Source: Lysobacter stagni (GTDB lineage: Bacteria > Pseudomonadota > Gammaproteobacteria > Xanthomonadales > Xanthomonadaceae). Taken from it: a DNA stretch of 64,000 nt. Within the stretch, counting starts at the first letter, position 1; each line of letters opens with the position of its first letter. Shown here in pieces: positions 46,731-57,100 of this stretch. Position numbers and translations under genes: made by a program. The DNA lies in the NCBI RefSeq assembly GCF_030053425.1, contig NZ_JASGBI010000001.1, forward strand, positions 2,302,001 to 2,366,000, in the 5' to 3' direction. Under the pieces are notes generated by a model. That model made no database searches. It had not been told where the DNA came from and saw only the letters and a list, made by a program, of their open reading frames with translations.

Positions 46731-47996
46731 TCAGACGGAAGGCTCGACCGGTGCGGCGGGATCGACCGCCTCGTGCTGGCCTTTCGCCACCACCGTGGTG
46801 GCCGTTAGGTCGCCCGTGACATTGCCCAACGTGGCGAATACGTCGGGGATGGTGTCCAGCGCCAGCAGCACGCCCAGGGGTTCCACCGGCAGGCCCAGCG
46901 CCTGCGTCACCGGCATGTTGGTCGCCATGAAGCTCACCTGGCCCGGCAGGCCCACCGAACCCATGCTGATCACCACCGCCAGCGCGGCCGCTGCGGCCCA
47001 CTGCGCCACGCTCAGGTCCACGCCGTAGGCCCAGGCGACGAACGCCGCCACGCCCATGTACTGGATGGGGCTGGTGATGCGGAACAGCGACACCGCCATC
47101 GGCAGCACCAGCGAGGTCACGCTGAGCGGATGCCCCAGGCGCTCGCGCGAGGATTCGATCATCGCCGGCAGCGAGGCCAGCGACGACTGCGTACTGGCCG
47201 CCACCGCCTGCGCCGGCAGGATGGCCGAAGCGAAGCGCTGCAGGCGTTCGCGACCGGCGATCACCGCGATGGGATACATCAACGCCGTCGCGCACAGGTA
47301 CATGGTGCACAGGATGGCGATGTACCAGCCGAAGGCACCGATCATGCCGTGGCCAACGCGCGCGCAGACCGCCAGCACCAGCGCGAACACGCCGATCGGC
47401 GCAACCCACAGCACCCAGTGCACGATCACGATCATGACGTCGGCGATGCCCTGGACCAGTTCCAGCACGCGGGCGCGTCGACCGGCGTCGATACGCGTGA
47501 GACCGAAACCGAAGAACAGGGCGAACACCACCAGCGGCAGCATCGCGCTCTGCGCGGCGGCGGCGATGGCGTTGCTGGGAATGATGCCGGCGAACCATTC
47601 CGACAGTGAACTCGGCAAAGTCAGCTGCGCCGCGCCCGCGGTGGCGGCGCGCAGCGAATCGGCCAGCCCTTCCTGGCGCGGCACGAACGAGAACAGGATC
47701 GGCGCGAGGATGGCGGCGAAGGCCGCGCACACGCTGAGGATGACCACGAAGGTCACGATGGCGCGGCGCGCGGTCCGACCGGACGCGGCGGCGTCGGTGG
47801 CGTTGTTCACGCCGATCACCACCAGCGCCGCGACCAGCGGCACCACCGTCATCTGCAGGGCGTTGAGCCACAGCCGGCCCACCGGCGCGACCACGTCGGC
47901 CACCTTCACCGCCAGCGCGGGATCGCCCCAGGCCAGCAGCAGGCCAATGACGGCACCAAGGAACAGGGCGAGCAGTACGCGGGCGGTGGGCGACAT
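46731..47996 (-). CDS. Dicarboxylate/amino acid:cation symporter (DAACS family)
   Basis: This is a 421-residue inner-membrane protein of the glutamate/aspartate/C4-dicarboxylate transporter family. It has about eight helices and two re-entrant loops; family features are WLNALQMTVVPLVAALVV, the serine-rich loop ASTQSSLASLPAM (HP1) and MGSVGLPGQVSFMATNMPV (HP2). It is the last gene of a five-gene leftward operon with peptidoglycan-peptide genes, 54 bp after the L,D-transpeptidase gene. A role in taking up free glutamate or another acidic amino acid released from wall peptides is inferred. Confidence 0.87.
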   Translation of the reverse strand: MSPTARVLLALFLGAVIGLLLAWGDPALAVKVADVVAPVGRLWLNALQMTVVPLVAALVVIGVNNATDAAASGRTARRAIVTFVVILSVCAAFAAILAPILFSFVPRQEGLADSLRAATAGAAQLTLPSSLSEWFAGIIPSNAIAAAAQSAMLPLVVFALFFGFGLTRIDAGRRARVLELVQGIADVMIVIVHWVLWVAPIGVFALVLAVCARVGHGMIGAFGWYIAILCTMYLCATALMYPIAVIAGRERLQRFASAILPAQAVAASTQSSLASLPAMIESSRERLGHPLSVTSLVLPMAVSLFRITSPIQYMGVAAFVAWAYGVDLSVAQWAAAAALAVVISMGSVGLPGQVSFMATNMPVTQALGLPVEPLGVLLALDTIPDVFATLGNVTGDLTATTVVAKGQHEAVDPAAPVEPSV

Positions 47997-48050
47997 CAGC
48001 TATCCAGTGGGCGTTGATCGGATCCGGCCAGGTCGGAGGCAGGACGGCGC

Positions 48051-48848
48051 CTATTGTGGTCGCGTCGGGGAGGCAATGGGCAGCCCCCAGGCCGCATGCA
48101 GCCGTGCCAGTTCGTTATCGGGCAATAACACGAACACCGGGTGCCGCTCCGGGGAGAGCCAGGCCAGCAGTTGTTGCATCGCCGGTTCGGCCATCGCGGT
48201 GCAGCCCGCGGTCGGCTCGCCCGGCGCCTTCCACAGGTGGGCGAAGATGCAGCTGCCCGCGCCGCTGCGGTTGTCCGGGTTGTGCTCGATCACGAAGCCG
48301 AGCTTGTAGCGCTGGTCGCCATCGGCGTGCAGATCGCGACGCATCGGCTCGCTCGATCCCTGCACGGCGTCCTCGCCCACCTCGCGTGCGTCGACGATGC
48401 GGTTGTAGATCGGGGAATCGTTGACGTCGATGCACCAGTCCGACGCCGTCATGCCCTGGTAAGGCCAGCCGGTCGCAGCCGAATCCGCATAGCCGAATGC
48501 GGTGCCGATACGGAACACGCCGGCCGGTGCGCGACCGTCTCCTTCGCGCTTCTGTGGGCCATCCGCCTGCGCCGTGTTCAAGCCGACACCCCATGCCGAT
48601 CCGCTGCGGCCCACCGAGATCGGTTGCGCTTCGCCCACCTGGCGCCATTGCGCGCCATCGCGCTCGAAGCGTTGCAGCGTGCCGGTGGAGGCGTTCCAGT
48701 CGGGGGTCGTCACCAGCACCAGCTGGCGGGCGTCGTCCCACGGTTGCGATGCGGTCTTCTTCGTCGCCGTTCCCGCGCAGGCCGACACGCCCAGCAGGAG
48801 GGCGATCAGGCAGGTGCGTCGCAACCCGTCGGTCAAAGGCATCGGCAT
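48051..48848 (-). CDS. L,D-transpeptidase-like (YkuD-family) lipoprotein
   Basis: This is a 265-residue predicted lipoprotein (VSAC, Cys24). The catalytic domain ends with FAHLWKAPGEPTAGCTAM, giving His204 and nucleophile Cys216 of the YkuD fold. The rest resembles the YkuD/ErfK-like branch of stand-alone bacterial proteins without a LysM domain. L,D-transpeptidases act on the tetrapeptide of murein, making cross-links or swapping the terminal D-Ala, and some members act as L,D-carboxypeptidases. It lies between an RpiR regulator (15-bp gap) and the symporter in the same operon. Confidence 0.86.
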   Translation of the reverse strand: MPMPLTDGLRRTCLIALLLGVSACAGTATKKTASQPWDDARQLVLVTTPDWNASTGTLQRFERDGAQWRQVGEAQPISVGRSGSAWGVGLNTAQADGPQKREGDGRAPAGVFRIGTAFGYADSAATGWPYQGMTASDWCIDVNDSPIYNRIVDAREVGEDAVQGSSEPMRRDLHADGDQRYKLGFVIEHNPDNRSGAGSCIFAHLWKAPGEPTAGCTAMAEPAMQQLLAWLSPERHPVFVLLPDNELARLHAAWGLPIASPTRPQ

Positions 48849-48863
48849 GTCTCGTGGTGGATG

Positions 48864-49712
48864 TCAGCTGTCCAGCAGGTCCTGCATGCGCTCGAAGTTC
48901 ACGTCGAGCTGCATGCGGCGATCCTCGCTGGCATCGCACAGCAGGATGAAGATGAGGTCCAGAAGGTGTTGCAGCGCCGACTGGTAGAGCAGTGGTTCGA
49001 TGTGGCGACGCTCGTCGTGCGCCGATACCAGCAGGGCATCGTTCGCGTGCGCGCGCAACGGGTTGGGCGTGTGCCGCGTGACCGACACCACCTTGCCCAC
49101 GCGCTCGCGGAACAGGTGGCTGATCTGGCACAGCGACGGCTGGCGGCCGTGCTCGGAGAACACCATCAGCACGTCGCCGGGTGCGGCCGTCGACACGCCG
49201 GCCTGCATCAGGATCGCGTCGACGTAATGCACCGTCAGCACGCCCAGCATCGACAGGCGCGTGGCGAACGCGCGTGCCGGGATGCCGTCCTCTCCCAGGC
49301 CGATGATGAACACCTTGCCCGCCTGCTGGATGGCGTGGGCGATGGCATCGATGCGCTCGGGCGGATTGATCAGCCGCGTTTCCGCCTCGGCCTGCGCCTT
49401 CAGGTGCCACAGGCTCTCGGCCAGCGCGGCGTGCGGGTCATCGCGGCGTGTCTCGCCGGTACCGGCTTCTTCTCCGCCATCGCCACGCGCCACGGCCTGG
49501 CCGATCGAGTACTTGAGGTCCGGATAGCCCTTGTAGCCCAGCTTCTGGCTGAACTTGACCACGCTGGACTGGCTGATGCCCAACGCGTTGGCCAACTGCT
49601 GCGAGGAGTAGTCGCGCAGCAGGTGTGCGTTTTCCAGCAGGAAGTCGGCGATTCGCCGTTCGATCGCCGACATCTGGTCGCGTTCCGCGCGGATCTTCAA
49701 CAGTGGCGACAT
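48864..49712 (-). CDS. RpiR-family (MurR-like) transcriptional regulator
   Basis: This is a 282-residue regulator. An N-terminal HTH_6 domain (about 5-77: SSQQLANALGISQSSVVKFSQKLGYKGYPDLK) is followed by a SIS domain (about 115-250: KVFIIGLGEDGIPARAFATRLSMLG, GDVLMVFSEHGRQPS), which usually binds phosphosugars. MurR, the MurNAc-6-phosphate sensor of E. coli, is a family member. Here no MurNAc-sugar gene is nearby, so the effector is unclear. It lies 11 bp after the epimerase gene. It probably controls this operon and the divergent one, as family regulators often do. Confidence 0.9.
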   Translation of the reverse strand: MSPLLKIRAERDQMSAIERRIADFLLENAHLLRDYSSQQLANALGISQSSVVKFSQKLGYKGYPDLKYSIGQAVARGDGGEEAGTGETRRDDPHAALAESLWHLKAQAEAETRLINPPERIDAIAHAIQQAGKVFIIGLGEDGIPARAFATRLSMLGVLTVHYVDAILMQAGVSTAAPGDVLMVFSEHGRQPSLCQISHLFRERVGKVVSVTRHTPNPLRAHANDALLVSAHDERRHIEPLLYQSALQHLLDLIFILLCDASEDRRMQLDVNFERMQDLLDS

Positions 49713-49723
49713 CCGGGCTCCGC

Positions 49724-50821
49724 TCAGTCGGGAAGCAGTTCGAGGCCGCGGATCTCGCGGATGCCAAGGCCGGGCGCGTCGGTCACCGAGATCTCCGATT
49801 CGTTGAAGATCACGCCGCCGTCCACCGGATTGAACGCGCTGAGCGAGGGGCCGTCCAGGTCCACCTTGGTGATGGCGTTGGACTTGGCCACCGCCAGGTG
49901 CACGGCCGCGGCCACGCTGATGCTGCTTTCCAGCATGCAGCCGATCATGCATTCCACGTCGTACAGCGCGGCGATGTCGGCGATGCGGATGGCATTGGAC
50001 AGGCCTCCGGTCTTCATCAGCTTGATGTTGATGATGTCGGCCGCGCGCATGCGGATCAGGTCGATCACCTCGGTCGGGCCGAATACGCTCTCGTCGGCCA
50101 TGATCGGGGTGTGCACGCGTTCGGTGACGTACTTCATGCCGTCCAGGTCCTGTGCCTTCACCGGCTGCTCGACCAGTTCCAGGCGCACACCGGCGTCCTC
50201 GAGCATGTTGATCGCGTGCACCGCCTGCTTGGCCGTCCAGCCCTGGTTGGCGTCCAGGCGGAGCAGGGCGCGGCCCTCGACGGCGGCGTAGATCGCCTTG
50301 ACGCGCTCGATGTCGACGCCGATGTCCTTGCCCACTTTGATCTTCAGCGACTCGAAGCCGCGATCCACGGCGCTGATCGAATCGGCCACCATCTTGTCGA
50401 TGTAATCGACGCTGATGGTGATGTCGGTGGTGATCACCGGGTCGCCGCCGCCGAGCATCTTGTACAGCGGCACGCCGTAGAGCTGGCCGAACAGGTCGTA
50501 CACCGCGATCTCCACCGCGGCCTTGGCGCTGGTGTTCTTCTCCAGCGCGGTCTGGATGAGCTGGGTGATCCGGTTGAGGTTGGCGATTTCCTGGCCGATG
50601 AGGCGCGGCGCGATGAACTTGCGGATCGCCTCGATGATCGAGCCGTGCGTGTCGCCGGTGATGACCGCGGTGGCCGGCGCTTCGCCGTAGCCGATGTGCC
50701 CGGTGTCGGTGTGCACTGCGACCACGATGTCCTCCACCGCCTCGACCGTGCGCAGCGCGGTCTTGAACGGCGTCTTCAGCGGTACGCGCAGCATGCCGAA
50801 ACGGATATCGGTGATTTTCAT
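49724..50821 (-). CDS. L-Ala-D/L-Glu dipeptide epimerase (enolase superfamily)
   Basis: The enzyme epimerises L-Ala-D-Glu from the murein stem to L-Ala-L-Glu so ordinary peptidases can use it. The 365-residue protein has no signal peptide and is cytosolic. The enolase-superfamily residues are all in place: K160 and K162 in LKIKVG, metal ligands D190 (LDANQGW), E218 (VEQPV), D243 (ADES), and K267 (NIKLMKTGG). These lie within one residue of the positions known for the Bacillus subtilis YkfB enzyme. Neighbours (NlpC/P60, DAP decarboxylase, D-Ala-D-Ala dipeptidase) support this specificity over other dipeptides. Confidence 0.92.
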   Translation of the reverse strand: MKITDIRFGMLRVPLKTPFKTALRTVEAVEDIVVAVHTDTGHIGYGEAPATAVITGDTHGSIIEAIRKFIAPRLIGQEIANLNRITQLIQTALEKNTSAKAAVEIAVYDLFGQLYGVPLYKMLGGGDPVITTDITISVDYIDKMVADSISAVDRGFESLKIKVGKDIGVDIERVKAIYAAVEGRALLRLDANQGWTAKQAVHAINMLEDAGVRLELVEQPVKAQDLDGMKYVTERVHTPIMADESVFGPTEVIDLIRMRAADIINIKLMKTGGLSNAIRIADIAALYDVECMIGCMLESSISVAAAVHLAVAKSNAITKVDLDGPSLSAFNPVDGGVIFNESEISVTDAPGLGIREIRGLELLPD

Positions 50822-50866
50822 TGGGTCCGGAAGTTCGCAGTTCGAAAGGGGATGGCGGCGCGGCCC

Positions 50867-52270
50867 TTACGGGCGGATGCGCTGGATGTTGGTGATGCGG
50901 TCCACGAAGGTCTGCTTGCCGTTGAACAGCAGCGGCGTGAGCGGCGAGACCGTCACGCCGTTGGTCTTCGCCCGGACGGTGGTGCCGTCCGCGCCGGCGA
51001 AGCTCAGGCCGGTCGTGTCGTGGATGACGTAGGGTTCGCCGTCGATCTGCCCGATCACCATCATCACGTGGCCGGGGATGTAGACCAGGTCGCCCACCTG
51101 CAGGTCGCGCACCACGGCCAAGCGCTTGTCGCGGCCGTCCTTCTCGCTGAGGGCGATGCGGTTGAGCGCCGGGCTGACGGCCTGGTCGCTGGTGTTGCGC
51201 GGCAACTGCACGCCCATGCTGCGGTAGACCTCGGACACGAAGCCGCTGCAGTCGCGTGCGTTATAGCTGTGGCCCCATCCGTAGCGTTCGCCCAGGAACC
51301 TGAAGCCCTGTTCGATGATGTGGCGCGGGGTGAGGGCGAGGTGCTGCGCCTGGGTCGGTTCGCGTTGCGGCAGCAGGGCCGGCGCGAAGCGCAGGCTGCC
51401 GTCGGGATTGCGCACGGGCAGCTCGATGACGTGCGCAGTGTAGGCGTGCTGGCCATTCACCGGCGTGCCCATCGGCCAGTCGGCCAGCACCGGCACGCGC
51501 ACGCCCATGTCGAGCTGCAGCTCCGAAACCGCGGGTTCTTCCGGGGTGAAGACAGTGGTCGCGCGGGCACCGGTAACCACGCGGTACGGTGTCTTGTTTC
51601 CGTAGCCCAGTACCTGTTCGGCGGTGCCCTCGGCGACGTGGCGTTTCTCGATCCACGCCGCATAGCGCGTGTTGACGACGAACCACCATTCGCCGTCGCG
51701 GCTTTCATGCACGATCGCCACCGGGTCGCCCGGGAACAGGCCACTCTCCTGGAAGCGGTCGATGTCGTGGTCGTCGTTGGCGCTGAATACCCGGGTCCGC
51801 GTGGGGAAGCTGCGCAGATCCGCGCGGTGGACGACCAGCCCGAAGCGCGTCGCCTGGTTGGCGGGAATCGCCGCGAGGTTCGCGTTGACGACGATGTCGT
51901 CCAGCACCTGCGTCGCGACCGGTTGCCCGCGTTCGTCGAACAGGGGCCGCGTGGGCCGCTTCGACAGCCCCTCTACCCATGCGGCGACCTGCGCGCGGTC
52001 CAGCGTCTTCGGCAGCGCGGCAAGGTCATGCATGCTGCGGTCGGTCGCCATCAGGCGCGCGTTCTGTGCGGCAATTGCCCCGGCGTCGAGGATCACGCGG
52101 TCGGGATCGGCCTGGCGCGCGATCCAGAACGCGGGGTCCAGCTGCGCCTTCTCGACGCCGACGACGCCCGTATCCGCGGGGACGCTCCACGACCGTTCGA
52201 ACGCCAGCGCGGAGTGCGATACGGCGACGGCCAGCAGGGCGGAGAGGACAAGGAAGCGAATGGGGCGCAT
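50867..52270 (-). CDS. SH3 and NlpC/P60 domain endopeptidase (YkfC-like)
   Basis: This 467-residue protein has a signal peptide (RFLVLSALLAVAVSHSALA). N-terminal and bacterial SH3-type domains (about 65-260) precede an NlpC/P60 cysteine peptidase domain (about 310-440) with the triad Cys341 (YNARDCSGFVSEVYR), His401 (IPGHVMMVIG) and His417 (VIHDTTG). This layout is that of gamma-D-glutamyl-diamino-acid endopeptidases such as YkfC. It would act in the periplasm on wall peptides. The start at 52270 begins the signal peptide; an upstream in-frame ATG at 52402 with GAGGGG would add 44 residues and cannot be excluded. It is first in the leftward operon. Confidence 0.88.
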   Translation of the reverse strand: MRPIRFLVLSALLAVAVSHSALAFERSWSVPADTGVVGVEKAQLDPAFWIARQADPDRVILDAGAIAAQNARLMATDRSMHDLAALPKTLDRAQVAAWVEGLSKRPTRPLFDERGQPVATQVLDDIVVNANLAAIPANQATRFGLVVHRADLRSFPTRTRVFSANDDHDIDRFQESGLFPGDPVAIVHESRDGEWWFVVNTRYAAWIEKRHVAEGTAEQVLGYGNKTPYRVVTGARATTVFTPEEPAVSELQLDMGVRVPVLADWPMGTPVNGQHAYTAHVIELPVRNPDGSLRFAPALLPQREPTQAQHLALTPRHIIEQGFRFLGERYGWGHSYNARDCSGFVSEVYRSMGVQLPRNTSDQAVSPALNRIALSEKDGRDKRLAVVRDLQVGDLVYIPGHVMMVIGQIDGEPYVIHDTTGLSFAGADGTTVRAKTNGVTVSPLTPLLFNGKQTFVDRITNIQRIRP

Positions 52271-52582
52271 GGCGCGGAGTCCGGAATCAGGCGTGCTGGG
52301 CCGCGGCGGAAAGGTGCGGGGCATCGGGGCGCGACGAAGGGCCGGGGCCAAGGAATCGGACAGGCGCCGCAACGCTTCGCAGGACCAGACCATTCCCATC
52401 ATTGCGTCCCCTCATGACCACCGAAGGAAGGCGGCGGCCTGCGGGTCAGAATAGATACTTCCTTTTCTGGATTAGTCAAGAATAAATTATTGACCACGTA
52501 CTCCCTTCATGTTACACAGCGGTGAAACCGCCCTGTGAGCAGGAAGCGCGTGAACGGTCCCTGGTTACCGCTCCAATCGCCA
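52271..52582. other. Divergent intergenic region of the peptidoglycan-peptide locus
   Basis: The gene-free stretch (or 132 bp if the longer start codons are used) contains the AT-richest sequence of the neighbourhood at 52450-52495. It must hold promoters for both operons. TTGACC at 52490 could serve as a -35 box rightward. A nine-base word TTTTCTGGA at 52463-52471 recurs at 54068-54076, just before the TonB receptor gene. An open frame from ATG 52508 ends after ten codons and is probably not a gene. Confidence 0.55.
52465..52482. promoter_or_regulatory. Imperfect 18-bp palindrome, candidate RpiR operator
   Basis: TTCTGGATTAGTCAAGAA is symmetric at 7 of 9 base pairs and lies between the two divergent operons, where a local regulator would bind. 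A related half (TTCTGGA) stands in front of the TonB receptor gene. No experimental motif is known to me, so this is a prediction. Confidence 0.4.
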
Positions 52583-54055
52583 ATGCCCCGGACGCGCACC
52601 CCGCGCGCACTGGCCGGTGCCGCGCTGGCCATCGCGTTTGCCGTGCAGGTCGCGATGGCGCAGGCCGTGCCCGACGCGGTGCAGCGCAATGCCGCGCGGA
52701 TCGATGCCGGCCAGTTCGCCGCCGCGCGAGCGGAGATCGATGCCCACCTCGCGGCCGCCGACATCGACGCCGACACCGCCCGCGCCCTCGAATTCCAGCG
52801 CGAACGCATGCGTCGCATCCGTCTGGATTTCACCCTCAGTGCGGATCAGGCCAGGGCCAGGCTGCGCGAATCCATCCCTGACCTGCGCGAGGACGAGTTC
52901 CAGCGCTGGACCGCGTCGAACCAGCTCGAGCACATGGTCATCGACGGCACCCCGTACTACTTCAACCGCTCGGTCTCGAACCTGTTCCGCGTGAGTCCCG
53001 AGGCGCTCGCGCGCCGGGCCACGCCGTTCCGGCGTAACGACGGGCCGATGGAGAACGCGAACGCCTACCACGACAAGGCCGTCGCCGAAGCCCGCGCGGG
53101 TGGAAGGACCAGCGTGGCGCCGCGACGCGTGCGCGTGACGCAGGCCATCACGGTCAATGCCGACGCCGTCCCCGCGGGCGAGACGCTGCGCGCATGGATT
53201 CCGTATCCGCGTGCGTTGCCCGGGCAGCAGGAGGACATCCGTTTCCTGTCCAGCGCGCCGTCGACGCATTCGGTCGCGCCCGAATCGACGATGCAGCGCA
53301 CGGTCTACCTGGAACAACCCGCGGTGGCGGGGAAGCCGACCACGTTCTCGATCAGCTACGAGCTGACCGTGTACGGCCAGCACCACCGCATCGACCCGGA
53401 CAAGGTCGTTCCGCTTACCGCGCAGCAGCGTGAGGACATGGCCGCCCAGCTAGCCGAGCGCCCGCCGCACATGGCGTTCACCGACGACCTGCGCGCGTTC
53501 TCGAAGCAGGTGGTCGGCGACGAGAAGAATCCGTACCGCATCGCGCAGAAGCTGTTCCAGGCAGTGGACCGCATTCCCTGGGGGGGTGCGCGCGAGTATT
53601 CGACGATCACCAACATCAGCGACTACGCGCTGCATGCCGACCACGCCGATTGCGGCCAGCAGACGTTGCTGCTGATGACGCTGCTGCGCTTGAACGGGAT
53701 CCCGTCGAAGTGGCAGTCGGGCATGGTCTATTCCGACGGCTCGTACGACAACCTGCACGACTGGGGAGCGCTGTACCTGGCGCCCTACGGCTGGGTGCCG
53801 ATGGACGTGACCACCGGTCAGTTCAAGGGCGCGCGCGACGCGGAGGTCGAGTGGTTCTACCTCGGCGGTCTGGACGCGTATCGCATCGCCTTCAACGACG
53901 ACTTCGGAACGGACTTCGTTCCTGCAAAACAGCATTTCCGGTCGGAGACCGTGGATTCGCAACGCGGCGAAGTGGAGTGGGCCGGGGGGAACCTCTATTT
54001 CGACCAGTGGGATTACGCGTTCCGTGCGCAGGTGCTGCCGGTCGCGGGGAAGTAG
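52583..54055 (+). CDS. Secreted transglutaminase-like protein
   Basis: This is a 490-residue protein with a Sec signal (RALAGAALAIAFAVQVAMA). An all-alpha and a beta region (about 30-290) precede a transglutaminase-core domain with triad Cys357 (HADCGQQTLLLMTLLRLNG), His392 (DNLHDWG) and Asp408 (PMDVTTG). Bacterial members of this fold often act as cysteine peptidases or amidases rather than cross-linkers. First in the rightward operon, next to peptidoglycan genes, it may cut peptide stems. The substrate is unproven. The start at 52583 begins the signal peptide; an in-frame GTG at 52535 is the alternative. Confidence 0.87.
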   Translation: MPRTRTPRALAGAALAIAFAVQVAMAQAVPDAVQRNAARIDAGQFAAARAEIDAHLAAADIDADTARALEFQRERMRRIRLDFTLSADQARARLRESIPDLREDEFQRWTASNQLEHMVIDGTPYYFNRSVSNLFRVSPEALARRATPFRRNDGPMENANAYHDKAVAEARAGGRTSVAPRRVRVTQAITVNADAVPAGETLRAWIPYPRALPGQQEDIRFLSSAPSTHSVAPESTMQRTVYLEQPAVAGKPTTFSISYELTVYGQHHRIDPDKVVPLTAQQREDMAAQLAERPPHMAFTDDLRAFSKQVVGDEKNPYRIAQKLFQAVDRIPWGGAREYSTITNISDYALHADHADCGQQTLLLMTLLRLNGIPSKWQSGMVYSDGSYDNLHDWGALYLAPYGWVPMDVTTGQFKGARDAEVEWFYLGGLDAYRIAFNDDFGTDFVPAKQHFRSETVDSQRGEVEWAGGNLYFDQWDYAFRAQVLPVAGK

Positions 54056-54103
54056 ATCAAACCGATTTTTTCTGGAATCCAACCATTTGAGAGGGGAGAG
54101 GGG

Positions 54104-57100
54104 ATGAGCGGCAAGGCTTTGCGTAAGGCGGCGTTGTGCATGGCGCTGGGTGCGTGCATCGCGACCATGGCGCCGTTGGTGAGCGCGCAGAACGTCACCG
54201 GTTCCGTCGGCGGCCGCGCGAGCGCGGGCGACCAGATTACCGTCGTCAACAACGCCACCGGCTTGAGTCGCACCGTAACGGTCGGTTCCGACGGGACGTA
54301 TCGACTCGGCCAATTGCCGGTGGGCGATTACCGCCTGCAGGTGATTCGCGAAGGGCAAGCGGTCGGTGAGGCCGTTGCGGTCAATGTAGCGCTGGGTGGC
54401 ACCACCACGGTGAACCTGGGCGCACAGGGCGAGGTCGTCAACCTCGCCGCGATCCAGGTCATCGGCTCGCGCGTGGTGAACCGCGTTGACGTCAGGTCCA
54501 CTGAAACGGCGACCAATATCACCCGCGAGGAACTCAAGCGCCTGCCGGTGCAGCAGAGCGTCGAAGCGGTGGTGCAGCTCGCGCCCGGCGTGCAGGCGGG
54601 CAATGCGACCTTCGGCGGACTGACGTTCAGTGGCTCGTCGGTGGCCGAGAACGCCGTGTACATCAACGGCCTAAACGTCACCGATTTCTACACGAGGCAG
54701 GGCTTCTCCAGCGTTCCGTTCGCCTTCTACCGCGAATTCCAGATCAAGACGGGCGGCTACTCGGTCGAGTTCGGTCGCAGCACCGGCGGCGTCGTCAACA
54801 CGATCACGCGTTCGGGCACCAACGAAGTCGAAGGTGGCGTGGAGATCACGTTCGAGCCGGCCGCGATGCGTTCCTCGGCCGATGACCAGTACCACAAGGA
54901 CGGCACCGTCCATGCGCTGGCCAGCCGCGACGAGCAGCAGTTCACCAAGGCCAACGTCTGGGCGTCCGGCCCGCTCGTGCGCGACCGCCTGTTCCTGTTC
55001 GCGATGTACGAGCAGCGCGACACCGGCGAGCGCAACACCAACGACCCCGGCAACACCTGGACTGACAGCGACACGAGCGACGGGTTCTGGGGCGCCAAGC
55101 TGGACTGGAACATCACCGACAACCACCTGCTTGAAGTACTGGCCTTCTCCGACAAGTCCGATACGGAGGCGGCGGCGTACAACTACGTCTTCGCCACGGG
55201 CGAGATCGGCGCCTACCAGGGCGACAGCTTCTCCACGACGGGTGGCGACAACTGGTCGCTCACCTACACCGGTCACATGACCGAGAACTTCGTCGCCAAG
55301 GCGATGTACGGCATCAACAACCGCAGCAGCTTCGTGCGCTCGGCACTGGATGAACAGTGCAGTCGCGTGACGGCGGGCTCCAGCTACTCGACGATCTACA
55401 ACTCGATGGGCAGGCCAGTGCTTGGCTGCCACCCGACCGGTAACTCGGTGGTCCATCGCGACGATGAGCGCGAAGCCTCGCGCCTGGACTTCGAATGGAG
55501 CCTGGGGGATCACTTGCTCCGCTTCGGTTTCGATCGCGAACTGATGACCACCGAGCAGTCCTCGCGCTATCCGGGCCCGGAGGGTCAGACCTACACCGCC
55601 ATCACCGTCGTGCCCGGCCAGGAGATCTGGGACACGTCGGGCGCATTCGTGCCGGCAGGCGTCACCCAGGCCATCGACGCGCGCAGGCGCCTGCTGGGCG
55701 GTACGTTCGAGACGGAGGCCAATGCGTTCTACATCGAGGACAACTGGAACGTCACGCCCAACCTGCTGCTCAACCTTGGCGTGCGCTGGGACAGCTTCGA
55801 CAACCGCACGGCGGCCGGCGACAGCTTCATCAAGATCGACGACATGATTGCGCCGCGCGGTGGCTTCTCGTGGGACATGAAGGGTGATGGCAGCACCAAG
55901 CTGTACGGCAACCTGGGCCGTTACTACCTGCCCGTCACTAACAACATCAACGTGTCGTTCGCTGGTGGCCTGATCGACGAGCACACCTACTACGCTCTCA
56001 ACGGATGGAGCCAGCAGACCAATCCGGTCACCGGCGCGGCTTACCTGGCGCCCGTGCTGGGCCCGCAGATCGGCCCGGTGGACGACCGCCTGAACGTCGG
56101 CGGCGGCGACCTGCGCCAGAGCGTGGACCGCGACATCAAGGCGGTTTACCAGGACGAGTTCATCCTGGGCTACCAGGCCATGCTCGATCCGGCGTGGTCC
56201 TGGGGCGTCAATGGCACGTACCGCCGCATGGAACGCGCGCTCGACGACATCCGCATCAACCACACGCCGTGCGGACCGACCGGCAGCACGCTGTTCCCGA
56301 TCGGCAACCCCGGCGAGAACATGACGATCTGGGGCGACGAAAGCATCGGCTGCGCGACCGAGGGCTGGATCACCATCGACACCTCGAAGGACGGCTACCG
56401 CAAGGGCGGCAGTGGCGAGGTCATCGGCTACTACGATCCGGAGCGCACATACAAGGCGGTGGAGTTCCAGATCGACCGCGCGTGGGACGAGAAGTGGGCG
56501 CTCAATGCCTCCTACCTGTGGTCCAAGTCGGAAGGCAACTTCGAAGGCCCGGTAAATTCGGACCTGGGGTATGGCGATACCGGCATGGTCCAGCACTGGG
56601 ATCACCCGGCCAACAACGAGCGCTACGGCTACCTGTTCAACGACCACCGCCACCAGATCAAGGTGCGCGGCAGCTACGCACTCAACGAGCAGTGGACGTT
56701 TGGCGCCAATCTGCAGGTGCAGTCGGGCGGTCCCGTGACGGCCTTCGGCGTCGTATGGCCGAACGACAGCACCGCGGCCGGCAGCTTCACCAATGAGTTT
56801 GGCAGCGGCGGATCGGGCTGGATCTGCGTGGATAAATGTTCCGGCCGGGATCCGGTTACCGGCGTTGCGTACACGTATGCGGATCGCGTACTCGAGTACA
56901 CGCCGCGCGGCGCCTACGGAACCCTGCCGTGGACCTGGACACTGGGCGCCAACGTGACCTGGAAGTTGCCGGTGGAGACGACCGACCTGCAGGTGCGGTT
57001 CACCGTCTTCAACCTGACCAACAACCAGGAGAAGGTGAATATCCACTCGCGTTACGAAGCGGCGCCGGGTGTCTACCGTCCGTACTTCGAGGAGGGCACG

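Noticed and set aside
49724..50821. Muconate-cycloisomerase or o-succinylbenzoate-synthase assignment
   Set aside because: These share the fold, but the KxK/ADES/CMLESS pattern and peptidoglycan neighbours fit the dipeptide epimerase better.
52508..52537. Ten-codon leader peptide gene before the transglutaminase gene
   Set aside because: It has no ribosome site and no regulatory codon run.
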